Source of the DNA: Entomobacter blattae
GTDB lineage: Bacteria > Pseudomonadota > Alphaproteobacteria > Acetobacterales > Acetobacteraceae
DNA: 64,000 nucleotides
Reading direction: 5' to 3'
Assembly (NCBI RefSeq): GCF_014672835.1
Contig: NZ_CP060244.1
Coordinates: 1,343,001-1,407,000, forward strand
The position numbers were made by a program, and so were the translations under genes. This document shows, one piece after another, positions 55,189 to 63,445 of the stretch; position 1 is the first letter of the stretch, and each line of letters starts with the position of its first letter. A model generated the notes under the pieces. That model worked only from the letters and a program-made list of their open reading frames with translations. It had not been told where the DNA came from and did not search any database.

Positions 55189-56601
55189 ATGAAGATATTT
55201 GATGAAATGTTCTTTCAAGATTCCCAAGTCAGGTTACCTTACCAGTATTTTCAGGATTGGTTTAACAACCAGGTGCCAGAATTATTGCAGAAAAAATCCT
55301 TAGATGCGGAAAATGTTTTTCGCAAGACAGGCATAACGTTTGCTGTTTATGGTAATGAACAGGCCTCAGAGAGGCTTATACCTTTTGATATTGTTCCTCG
55401 TATTATTTCAGGGCAAGAATGGAGATTGCTCGAACAGGGTATTGAGCAGCGTGTTATTGCACTGAATGCTTTTCTTGATGATATCTACCATCGTCAAGAA
55501 ATTATACGAGCTGGACGTATTCCTAAGGAAATTATCATTCATAATTCCGTATTTTTGCCTGAAATGATGGGATTTAGACCTCCTGGAAATATCTATACTC
55601 ATATCATCGGGATAGATATTGTCAGAACTTCTGAAAACGAGTTTTTTGTGCTTGAAGATAATGCCAGAACACCTTCTGGCGTTTCTTACATGCTGGAAAA
55701 CCGTGAAACCATGTTACAACTCTTCCCTGAACTCTTTCATAGGATACGTGTTAGGTCAGTAGAAAATTATCCGCAGCTTTTACGTCAGTCCCTCATCAAG
55801 ACAGCTCCTCCAAGTTGCTTATCTTCTCCAACTATAGCTGTTCTTACCCCAGGTGTTTATAACTCTGCTTATTATGAGCACGCTTTTCTTGCAGAGCAGA
55901 TGGGGGCTGAGCTTGTGGAAGGAACTGATATGCGTGTTATTGATGGCCATGTGACAATGCGCACAACAGAAGGCTATAAGGTTGTTGATATTATTTATAG
56001 ACGTGTTGATGATGCTTACTTGGATCCACTGACTTTTAATCCGCATTCCGTATTAGGCATTGCTGGGCTTATGGATGTCTATAAAGCTGGTAAGGTTACC
56101 ATCGCTAATGCTCCGGGTACAGGCATAGCTGATGATAAGGCTATTTATTCCTATATGCCAGATATCATAGAATTCTATACCGGACGTAAGGCCATATTAC
56201 GGAATGTTCCGACGTGGAGGTGTGCCGAATCAGAAAGCCTTGCCTATGTTATTGATCATATCCATGAGCTGGTAGTGAAAGAAGTGCATGGCTCTGGTGG
56301 GTATGGTATGCTTATTGGCCCCGCATCGACTAAAAAACAGCGAGAAGAATTTATTGCTAAGCTCAAACATAAACCCAACAATTATATTGCCCAGCCAACA
56401 CTTGCCATATCAACCTGTCCTATCTTGACCGATAATGGGCTTGCGCCTCGACATGTTGATTTAAGACCTTTTGTGCTTGTTTCAGACCAAGTTCGCATTA
56501 CACCCGGTGGTCTCACTCGTGTTGCTCTTAAAGAAGGATCTCTGGTTGTTAATTCTAGCCAGGGTGGTGGAACAAAAGATACATGGGTATTAAACGACTA
56601 G
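55189..56601 (+). CDS. Circularly permuted ATP-grasp protein (COG2308 type)
   Basis: About 470 residues from ATG 55189, which has AGGGGAG eight bases upstream; in-frame ATGs at 55168 and 55183 are less well placed. Conserved blocks are LNAFLDDIYHRQEIIRAG, GFRPPGNIYTHIIGIDIVR, FFVLEDNARTPSGVSYMLEN and KEVHGSGGYGMLIGP, which together define circularly permuted type 2 ATP-grasp enzymes. These are predicted amide or peptide ligases. It is the first gene of a four-gene operon with alpha-E, transglutaminase and Anbu-type protease genes, a set thought to make or process a peptide; no product is established. Confidence 0.9.
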   Translation: MKIFDEMFFQDSQVRLPYQYFQDWFNNQVPELLQKKSLDAENVFRKTGITFAVYGNEQASERLIPFDIVPRIISGQEWRLLEQGIEQRVIALNAFLDDIYHRQEIIRAGRIPKEIIIHNSVFLPEMMGFRPPGNIYTHIIGIDIVRTSENEFFVLEDNARTPSGVSYMLENRETMLQLFPELFHRIRVRSVENYPQLLRQSLIKTAPPSCLSSPTIAVLTPGVYNSAYYEHAFLAEQMGAELVEGTDMRVIDGHVTMRTTEGYKVVDIIYRRVDDAYLDPLTFNPHSVLGIAGLMDVYKAGKVTIANAPGTGIADDKAIYSYMPDIIEFYTGRKAILRNVPTWRCAESESLAYVIDHIHELVVKEVHGSGGYGMLIGPASTKKQREEFIAKLKHKPNNYIAQPTLAISTCPILTDNGLAPRHVDLRPFVLVSDQVRITPGGLTRVALKEGSLVVNSSQGGGTKDTWVLND

Positions 56602-56619
56602 ATTTTGGAGGATTCTTCT

Positions 56620-57564
56620 ATGTTATTAGGTAGAACAGCCAATGGTCTCTATTGGATGAGCCGTTATATTGAACGTGCTGAAAATATGGCCCGCCTTATT
56701 GACGCCGGATTACGTATGGCTCTTACTAAAACATCTAATGCTCCGGAGGAATGGTCTTCTGTCGTTACGAGCTCTGGTGCAAATGCAGATTTTAGGAAAA
56801 TTTATGATAATTATAACGCGATCACTGTCTCTGATTACATATTAAAAAACCCTCTTAATCCTTCTAGTGTCTTAAGTTGCCTAGAATCTGCGCGTACTAA
56901 TGCTCGTATGGTCCGTACGGCCCTAACACGAGAGGCATGGGAAAGTATTAATGAAACATGGATAAATTTTAAATCTTATTTAGGTCACTCTTCTATACCG
57001 GAAAATGATCTTCCTGATCTTCTTGCAACCATTAAGAAAGAAACCTCACTTGTCCGAGGGATAATCAGCGGAACAATGATGAGAAACGAAATTTATAATT
57101 TTATAAAAACCAGCACTTATATTGAACGCGCTGATAACACTGCTCGTATTCTGGATGTAAAATATTACGTTTTACTGCCGACTATTGCCAATGTTGGCAC
57201 AAACCTAGATAATTATCAGTGGGAGTCTATTTTACGTTCTGTTTCTGCTCACAGATCTTACCGATGGGTGTATGAAGGAGATTACAAACCAAGCCATATT
57301 GCAGATTTTCTTATTCTTAATCAGCGTATGCCTCGCTCTCTTAACTTTTGCTATCATCATATTGTGCAGAATCTTCGCTACCTTGGTAAGGAATATCATC
57401 AGGAACATCAGTGTCATATAACGGCAGAAACGCAACTAAAATGTTTTTCTGATATTACAATCAATAACGTCTTTGATTTTGGATTACATGAGTTCCTTAA
57501 CAGTTTTATTGCAAAAAATAACCAGCTTAACAATGAAATCGCACAAGCCTATAATTTTGTCTGA
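56620..57564 (+). CDS. Alpha-E domain protein (COG2307 type)
   Basis: A 314-residue all-helical protein. The start ATG 56620 has GGAGG eight bases upstream. MLLGRTANGLYWMSRYIERA then ENMARLIDAGLRMAL is the family signature, repeated in weaker form near TSTYIERADNTARILDVKYY. Alpha-E proteins always accompany the permuted ATP-grasp ligase and are presumed partners of it. It begins 18 bases after the ATP-grasp stop and ends 8 bases before the transglutaminase gene. Confidence 0.9.
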   Translation: MLLGRTANGLYWMSRYIERAENMARLIDAGLRMALTKTSNAPEEWSSVVTSSGANADFRKIYDNYNAITVSDYILKNPLNPSSVLSCLESARTNARMVRTALTREAWESINETWINFKSYLGHSSIPENDLPDLLATIKKETSLVRGIISGTMMRNEIYNFIKTSTYIERADNTARILDVKYYVLLPTIANVGTNLDNYQWESILRSVSAHRSYRWVYEGDYKPSHIADFLILNQRMPRSLNFCYHHIVQNLRYLGKEYHQEHQCHITAETQLKCFSDITINNVFDFGLHEFLNSFIAKNNQLNNEIAQAYNFV

Positions 57565-57572
57565 TCTTAGCC

Positions 57573-58379
57573 ATGCTCTTAAATGTAAAACATACGACCT
57601 GTTATGACTATAGCCAACCTTTCTCTTATGCCATACAAAGAATAAGGTTAATGCCTTATTCTGCCCCAAATCAGAAAGTAAGGACATGGGAAGTTTTAGT
57701 AAATGATGAAAAAAAATTGTTCTCTTATAGAGATGGATACGGCAATTACAATCATTTTATAGCTGTAAATACTGCTCAGGATACAATTACTATTACAGCA
57801 AAAGGAGAGGTTGAAACTTTTGATACGTCTGGAATCTTAAAAGATTTTCATGAAATGATTTCACCCTATTTTTTTCTTAGGAAAACGCCATTTACAGAAC
57901 CAGGAAAACAGCTAAATAGCTTTATTGATACCTTTCGAAGCATTTCTTCCGAAAATACACTTTCCCTACTGCATAAAATTATGCAGTCTATTTATGAGAC
58001 TGTAGAATATATTCCTGGATTTACTACTGTTAATACTAATGCAGAAGAAGCTTTTCTTTATAAAAAGGGTGTATGCCAAGACTATTCCCATATCTTTCTT
58101 ACCATATGCCGTACCTTGAGCATACCTGCACGTTATATTTCTGGATATCTTTTTATGGATGGCCATCGTGAACAAACAGCAAGCCATGCTTGGATAGAGG
58201 CTTATGTAAATGGTTTAGGGTGGGTTGGGTTTGATGCTACAAATTGTATTTGTCCGGATGAGAAGTATATCAGAGTAGCCTGTGGGCTTGATTATTTTGA
58301 TACTTCGCCTATAAGAGGTATCCATTTGGGGAATGGGAAAGAACATCTTGATGTAACAATTCAAATTACCGCTAAGTAA
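57573..58379 (+). CDS. Transglutaminase-like cysteine protease
   Basis: A 268-residue protein with the bacterial transglutaminase N-terminal beta domain (HTTCYDYSQPFSYAIQRIRL MPYS region) and a papain-like core. The catalytic triad is visible: Cys in KKGVCQDYSHIFL (about 167), His in TASHAWIEAYV (about 206) and Asp in WVGFDATNCICPD (about 221). No signal peptide, so it acts in the cytoplasm. In Anbu-type operons it is predicted to cut or cross-link the product of the ATP-grasp ligase. Confidence 0.92.
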   Translation: MLLNVKHTTCYDYSQPFSYAIQRIRLMPYSAPNQKVRTWEVLVNDEKKLFSYRDGYGNYNHFIAVNTAQDTITITAKGEVETFDTSGILKDFHEMISPYFFLRKTPFTEPGKQLNSFIDTFRSISSENTLSLLHKIMQSIYETVEYIPGFTTVNTNAEEAFLYKKGVCQDYSHIFLTICRTLSIPARYISGYLFMDGHREQTASHAWIEAYVNGLGWVGFDATNCICPDEKYIRVACGLDYFDTSPIRGIHLGNGKEHLDVTIQITAK

Positions 58380-58411
58380 TAATGTGTTTGTCTAACTGAT
58401 GGATATAAACA

Positions 58412-59152
58412 ATGACATATTGTGTTGCCATGAAATTGGATCTTGGTCTTATTTATATGTCTGATACACGAACAAATGCAGGTCTGGATAACATCTCTAC
58501 ATTTTGTAAAATGAAAACGTGGGAAAAGCAGGGCGATAGGGTTATTACCTTACTGTCTGCCGGAAATTTGGCAACAACTCAAGCAGTTGTTGGGATACTC
58601 GAAGAGTTAAACCATACATACAGCCAAAGTTTACATGAAAATAGAACAACTCTGTTCACAGCAGAAACTTTATTTCAAATTGCTACACTCATAGGCCAAA
58701 TAGTTAAAGATACCATTCGTAACATTGCTCCAGGCCAACAGAATGCCGATGCTTTTTCTGCTTCTTTTATATTAGGTGGTCAAATTAAAGGTGATGTGCC
58801 GAGACTTTTTTTTATCTATCCAGAAGGCAATTTTATTGAGGCTACTAAAGATACTCCATTTTTTCAGATTGGAGAACATAAATACGGGAAACCTATCATT
58901 GTAAGGGCTTACAATCCAGCAATGAGTTTTGAAGAAGCAACAAAGCTTCTTCTCGTCTCTTTTGATTCTACTTTGCGTTCTAATCTCTCTGTTGGGTTAC
59001 CCTTTGATCTTTTAATTTATAAGGAAGATACTTACGTAAAAGGAATTCAGAAAAGGATTGAAAAAAATGACCCTTATTATACCAATATTTCGGATCTATG
59101 GTCAGATGCTTTAAAAAAAGCTTTTCTACAACTTCCTCCATTTTATTTTTAA
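58412..59152 (+). CDS. Proteasome-type protease Anbu (HslV-related)
   Basis: A 246-residue Ntn-hydrolase. The start MTYCVAMKLDLGLIYMSDTR followed by TNAGLDNISTFCKMKTW matches Anbu, in which removal of Met exposes Thr as nucleophile. VITLLSAGNLATTQAVVGIL and AFSASFILGGQIKGDVPRLF are further family blocks. Anbu forms helical or ring-like self-compartmentalised assemblies distinct from HslV. Fourth gene of the operon, 32 bases after the transglutaminase. An AT-rich end leads into the right 512-bp repeat. Confidence 0.92.
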   Translation: MTYCVAMKLDLGLIYMSDTRTNAGLDNISTFCKMKTWEKQGDRVITLLSAGNLATTQAVVGILEELNHTYSQSLHENRTTLFTAETLFQIATLIGQIVKDTIRNIAPGQQNADAFSASFILGGQIKGDVPRLFFIYPEGNFIEATKDTPFFQIGEHKYGKPIIVRAYNPAMSFEEATKLLLVSFDSTLRSNLSVGLPFDLLIYKEDTYVKGIQKRIEKNDPYYTNISDLWSDALKKAFLQLPPFYF

Positions 59153-59191
59153 TAAAATTTAGCATTATAGCACTTGATATATAACTGAAGA

Positions 59192-59506
59192 CTAAGTGAA
59201 GTTTTGGTTAATAATATTAATATTTGATCTATCTTTAAGCGTAAGGATACTGGTCGCTGTCTTGATAAGTGTATCATTATTGACGTGGCTAATTTGTAGT
59301 TGGCTTTGAGTAGAAATACCAGTTAGTTGTAGGGTAGAGTTGCCAGATGAAAAATTTGAAAGAGTAGTATTGTTTGATAGGCTCATATTTACTGAGATAT
59401 AATAAGAATTATTTCCTATAAAACCTATTAAATTTCTATTGGAAACATTCATATTTGCTATTTCTGTGACACCTACTCTCTGTAGATAAGGCGAGATCCT
59501 AGGCAT
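59192..59506 (-). pseudogene. Fragment of a beta-repeat surface protein, copy 2
   Basis: A 104-residue frame nearly identical to the fragment at 54108-54440 except for one block (LIGFIGNNSYYISVNMS here, LTAFLGNNSNSILINMS there). The last residues differ because the repeat ends at 59202. Lies in the right copy of the 512-base repeat. Confidence 0.55.
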
Positions 59507-59713
59507 GGTCTGGTTATACTATTTGCGAAAGAATCGAATGCACCACCGTCAAGGAGGTCACCTACGTTGGCATTTCACGGGCAAAGCAGAAAGCCAGTAT
59601 CTATACCAATGACCGCCAGAATCTCCCCGAAGCCATAGACCGTCCCACCTATAAAACCGCAGCCATGGAGTTGAAGAAAGAAGACCGAACCAAGGAAAAG
59701 CCAAAGAGGAGAG
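59202..59713. repeat. 512-bp direct repeat, right copy
   Basis: Right partner of 54136-54647. The pair encloses the whole ATP-grasp/alpha-E/transglutaminase/Anbu operon, so recombination between them would excise or duplicate a 5066-base segment. Confidence 0.9.
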
Positions 59714-59745
59714 CAGAGAGAAAAAGAGAAGGGGTGAGGTTGTGA
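59536..59745 (+). pseudogene. Relaxase (trwC) 3'-end remnant, copy 2
   Basis: Same remnant as at 54470, but the end differs: after EKPKRR it continues AERKREGVRL to a TGA at 59745, closer to the intact relaxase end (VERKREL). So copy 2 preserves the original 3' end and copy 1 lost it by recombination. Confidence 0.9.
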
Positions 59746-59821
59746 ATATGTAAAGATATCTTGTAAAGCATTAAACAATAATTACATTAGCAATGATATG
59801 GCATTATAATGGATATATAAT

Positions 59822-60091
59822 ATGGCCAATTTACAAATTAGAATAGATGATGAGTTAAAAAATAAAGCCCAGCAAATAGCAAGCGCTATGGGAATGGATT
59901 TAACCACTGCTGTGAGGGTGTTTTTAAAGCAGTTGGTTCACGAAAGGGCCTTTCCTTTTAGACCGGATGTAGACCCTTTTTATAGTCCAGAAAATCAGAA
60001 AATCTTAAAGGAATCTATAGACCAGCTCGGTAAAGGGCAGGTGATCAGTAAAACAATTAATGAGCTGGTGGATAAAAAGAATGAACTTTGA
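59822..60091 (+). CDS. RelB/DinJ-family antitoxin
   Basis: An 89-residue ribbon-helix-helix antitoxin: MANLQIRIDDELKNKAQQIA then MGMDLTTAVRVFLKQLVHER is the RelB/DinJ DNA-binding domain, and the C-terminal half (YSPENQKILKESIDQL, VISKTINELVDKK) is the toxin-binding tail. It overlaps the toxin gene by 11 bases, as usual for such pairs, and presumably represses its own promoter. Confidence 0.88.
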   Translation: MANLQIRIDDELKNKAQQIASAMGMDLTTAVRVFLKQLVHERAFPFRPDVDPFYSPENQKILKESIDQLGKGQVISKTINELVDKKNEL

Positions 60092-60349
60092 TTTTATTCC
60101 TCAAAGCTGGAATGAATATCTATTTTGGCAAAATCAGGATCGAAAAACCCTAAAGAAGATCAACGAGCTATTAAAAGATATTTCCCGAAACCCTTTTGAA
60201 GGAATAGGCAAACCAGAGCCTTTGAAAGGAAATCTGGCAGGATTTTGGAGCCGCCGTATTGATAGTAAAACAGGTTTGTTTATAGAATTTATGATGGTCG
60301 CTGTCAGATAGTTCAATGTAAGGGGCATTATAAAGTAGATTTAGAATAG
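60081..60349 (+). pseudogene. yoeB: YoeB-type mRNA interferase with a frameshift
   Basis: The toxin starts MNFDFIPQSWNEYLFWQNQD and continues LKKINELLKDISRNPFEGIG then PLKGNLAGFWSRRID, a YoeB-type sequence with the conserved Arg pair. At the A run 60267-60270 one base appears lost: the current frame ends in LFIEFMMVAVR, whereas the other frame gives RFVYRIYDGRCQIVQCKGHY, the normal catalytic C-terminus with its His-Tyr. As read, the toxin should be inactive while the antitoxin is intact. Confidence 0.82.
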
Positions 60350-60362
60350 CAACTGTAGTCGG

Positions 60363-60422
60363 TTAATACTTTCTTCCTCTATTCCATCTATCTTGCCAGT
60401 AAGCGAGGTAGGTTTGTTTTCT
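60363..60422 (-). pseudogene. Remnant of a PLD-family nuclease 3' end
   Basis: On the minus strand the segment reads YLAYWQDRWNRGRKY before a stop, matching YLTHWQNRWNRGK near the end of the PLD gene at 63446-64000. Only this short end is left. It shows that the toxin-antitoxin block and the following glycosyltransferase block were inserted at or next to a PLD 3' end. Confidence 0.7.
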
Positions 60423-60435
60423 AAGTATAAAGAAT

Positions 60436-61539
60436 TCAATTATTATTCATATAAAAATCAACAACGCTTACTATTTGAGGGATAGAAACCATGTGCGGTA
60501 AAAAGGTTGGGGGTATATTTTCTAAGTCAGCACTACGGCTTATAATACAATCGTATGGTAGTTCTAGTTGATTGGCTATTTTTCTGTAACACCAGTTTAA
60601 TAACTTATGGGGCTATATTTCAATAATCTGGGTGTTAGGTGAGCAATAAATTATATTGGTTAGCCCTGCTCCATGCGGGGCCACAATAAGGCTTGCCTGA
60701 AAAAAATACGTTATTTGTTCTATAAAAGAAAGTTTTTCCATCTGGATAATTTCAAAGTCTCTTAATAAGAGCTCAGAAATTAGCTCGGTTTCATTAACAA
60801 GCGGACGAACAGGAGAGTGGCTTCTGTCGATATAGATTTTTCGAGAAGCTGAGTTTTTTAATGTGTTTTGAAAAGTATATAAGCTACGTAAAAATAGTAG
60901 CGCACCTTTATACGGCATAAGATGAGATAAAATATTCCACGGCAGAAGCAGTTTTTCAACGGTAATGCTTTTACTATTTTCTATGGTGTAATTTTTTGGT
61001 AATTTACTGCTAAAAGCTTTAGATAAAGCCAGCTCTGTTATTTCACATTGTGCTGGTGTTATAGTCTGTGGTAGTAAGATGCCGTTTATTTTCTTGGCTT
61101 TTTCTGCTGATAAAAGGCATAGTCTAGCAATATTCATAATCAGAAAGTGAAAATAGTTGTCATTATTGCCAAGTAGTAGAGAGAGCCATGTTTCAGAGAG
61201 CTGCGCTGTTGGCGCAGGGAGTAAAACCTTGCCATTGTCATCTATTTGGTATCCATCCTTTTCTGGGGATGTATGAATTAGGGTGTCTTTTATAATATTG
61301 CCATTAAGAGAAACAATCCCAGACTCTGAAGAGACATTTGCTGATTTGAGATGAAGGATATGAGGATCATCTCTTGTAGTTTCAGCTAAGAGTCCTGTAT
61401 CAGTTAGTGAAAAAGCACGAAGACTAAGTTCACCAAATTTTAGGGGTAGTAAGGCAGAGGATGGAAAGTCCCTGAAAACCTCCTGAATTGAAATTCTGTC
61501 AGGTTCTTGGGTAAGTATTTCAGGGAACGATAGTTGCAT
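60436..61539 (-). pseudogene. Family 61 glycosyltransferase interrupted by an in-frame stop
   Basis: A GT61-type protein of about 367 codons. Hallmarks are NDNYFHFLIMNIARLCLL, ASRKIYIDRSHSPVR, LIVAPHGAGLTNIIYCSPNT and IIEI. A TAG at 60615-60613 follows IIEI, but the same frame continues PHKLLNWCYRKIANQLELPY, the normal family C-terminus, for 58 more codons. So a nonsense change or 3-base alteration truncated it. The short product would be 308 residues. It lies 24 bases downstream of the beta-repeat protein gene and probably acted with it, for example by glycosylating it or a surface polysaccharide. Confidence 0.8.
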
Positions 61540-61563
61540 TACTATTTATCTTTTATACATCAT

Positions 61564-63368
61564 TTATAGAACAAAAGAGGCAGTCTGATCATCTGACGAA
61601 ACAAAATGTCCAGTTGCAGTGTTGTTGATTTTAATGGAAGTATTGTTGGTAAGAAAGTGAATGGTTAAGCTTGTGTCTTCTTTTATAAATTCCAACTGAG
61701 ATAAATTTTTAAAGTGAGTTATGGTAAGAGAAGTGGAAGAAGCATTAAAATTATCCAATATAGAATTTGAGTAATTTGTTAAATCGATAGTAATAGTATT
61801 AGAAGAATTACCAAGAAAAATATGACTGTCACCTGAAAAAATGTTTACGATAGCTTTTTCTGACCCTCCCCAATAGGTGCTGGTTCCACCTTGTATATTT
61901 AAGGTTTGAGTAGAGTTATTATAATTAGGATCTTTACTTGATATGATGTCAAATGTTCCTGAACCAGTCCATATTTCTTGGTTGGTTTTGCCGCCAAAAA
62001 CAGTCGCCGAAAAATTATTTTTTCCTCCTATAATAATTTGTTTTCCATTTGATAAATTATTATTTGCATAGGCGTGTAAAATATTCCCATTATTAAAAAT
62101 TGTTTGGGTATCTTCACCGGCAAAAATATCTGCTGTATCTGTAGTGTTATTACCTAAGCTTATAGATAGAATACCTTTTGTTCCTATGACTGAAATATTA
62201 CCTGCTATGTTAGATATACTATTTTTGAACGGACTATCACTTCCATAAATTATATCATTACCATTGCTATTTATTATTTGATCATTCTTCATGAATTTAA
62301 TGGAGTTCTTTGAGTTTGTTATTGTATTTACTGTATCAGAATAATTTTTGTAGATATAATTTCCATCATCAATAATTTGGATTGGGGTAGTGATCTTTGG
62401 ATTAAAGTTTTGAGATGAGTCATATAAAAAGTTGGGTGAGAAATGTCTTCTGAAAGATTTGCAGTTCCACTGGTTGAAGCTTCTATTTCTCCATAGTACA
62501 TTCCTAAAGACCAATTTTTTAAATTTAAATAGTTCTGAGTTGTATTAGTATCAATTCCTCGCACAATTTGTTGGATAGCTCTCCATAAAGCAGCATTAAA
62601 GTTGATTTGAATATTATGTAGCTGCTCAGTCTCTTCTGAAAGATATAAAGGCGGTACAGATATATCAGAATCTTGTAATAACTTGGATGAGCCTTTTATA
62701 GAGCGATAACTTAAGGATGAAGGATTATAAATTCCTCCATTGTGATTTGGATAGACTGTTGTGTAAATACTCTGTTCTCCTCTGGAATCAAATAATGGTA
62801 TTTGTATAAATATGCCAAAGGAAGGTAGTTGTGAATTATAGTAAGGGCTTTTAGGAGAGTTAAAGTTGGCAGTAATGCTATTTGAAACTTGGTATGAAAT
62901 ACCGAAGTTTGTTCCTTTTGCTGTTAAACGCTCAGATACATTAAAAATTATAGGTTTATCAAAAGTATATATTTTATTTTTCCAGCTTGCATCAAAGGTT
63001 TGTAATTGGATATCATGAAGATGGCCTCCGGTATTACTGATTTCGTAAGTGTAATCTCCTTTTTGACCATAAACTGAAAAACGAGAAGTTACGGGATAGT
63101 TATTTTGGTCATAAACATTTGTTGCCCATGTGTATCTGGGGATACCCAGCATAGGAGATCTATAATCGATGTCATTGATAGTTGGGACTGCTGGATCAAA
63201 TATTCCACTAGGTGGGGTACCCCACATTGTTAGATTCCAGTCTGTATCTAGTGTGCCGTCAACATCTGGAAGAACCTTGTTAAATTCTTCGGAACCGTTA
63301 ACTATATTGCCAGTATTGAACTGAATTTTAGGGCCTGTTTTACTAATATCCGTAAAAATTTGTTCCAT
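61564..63368 (-). pseudogene. Large beta-rich surface/secreted protein with one frameshift
   Basis: Two frames join into a protein of about 600 residues. The N-terminal 310 residues (WNLTMWGTPPSGIFDPAVP, YEISNTGGHLHDIQLQTFD) are unrecognised and Trp/Gly/Asn-rich, suggesting a carbohydrate-binding or beta-sandwich domain. Near 62434-62436 one base is lost; the sequence resumes NFLYDSSQNFNPKITTP and then a repetitive Asn/Gly/Thr region (QIINSNGNDIIYGSDSP, IIIGGKNNFSATVFGGKTN) like hedgehog/intein-free RTX-like or autotransporter beta-helices. No N-terminal signal peptide. Family unknown. Confidence 0.6.
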
Positions 63369-63445
63369 ATATTTACGTCCTATAAAATAACATTATTGTT
63401 GTTCAGAAGTGATAATATTAATGTAACAATGTAGTCGTATATTGC

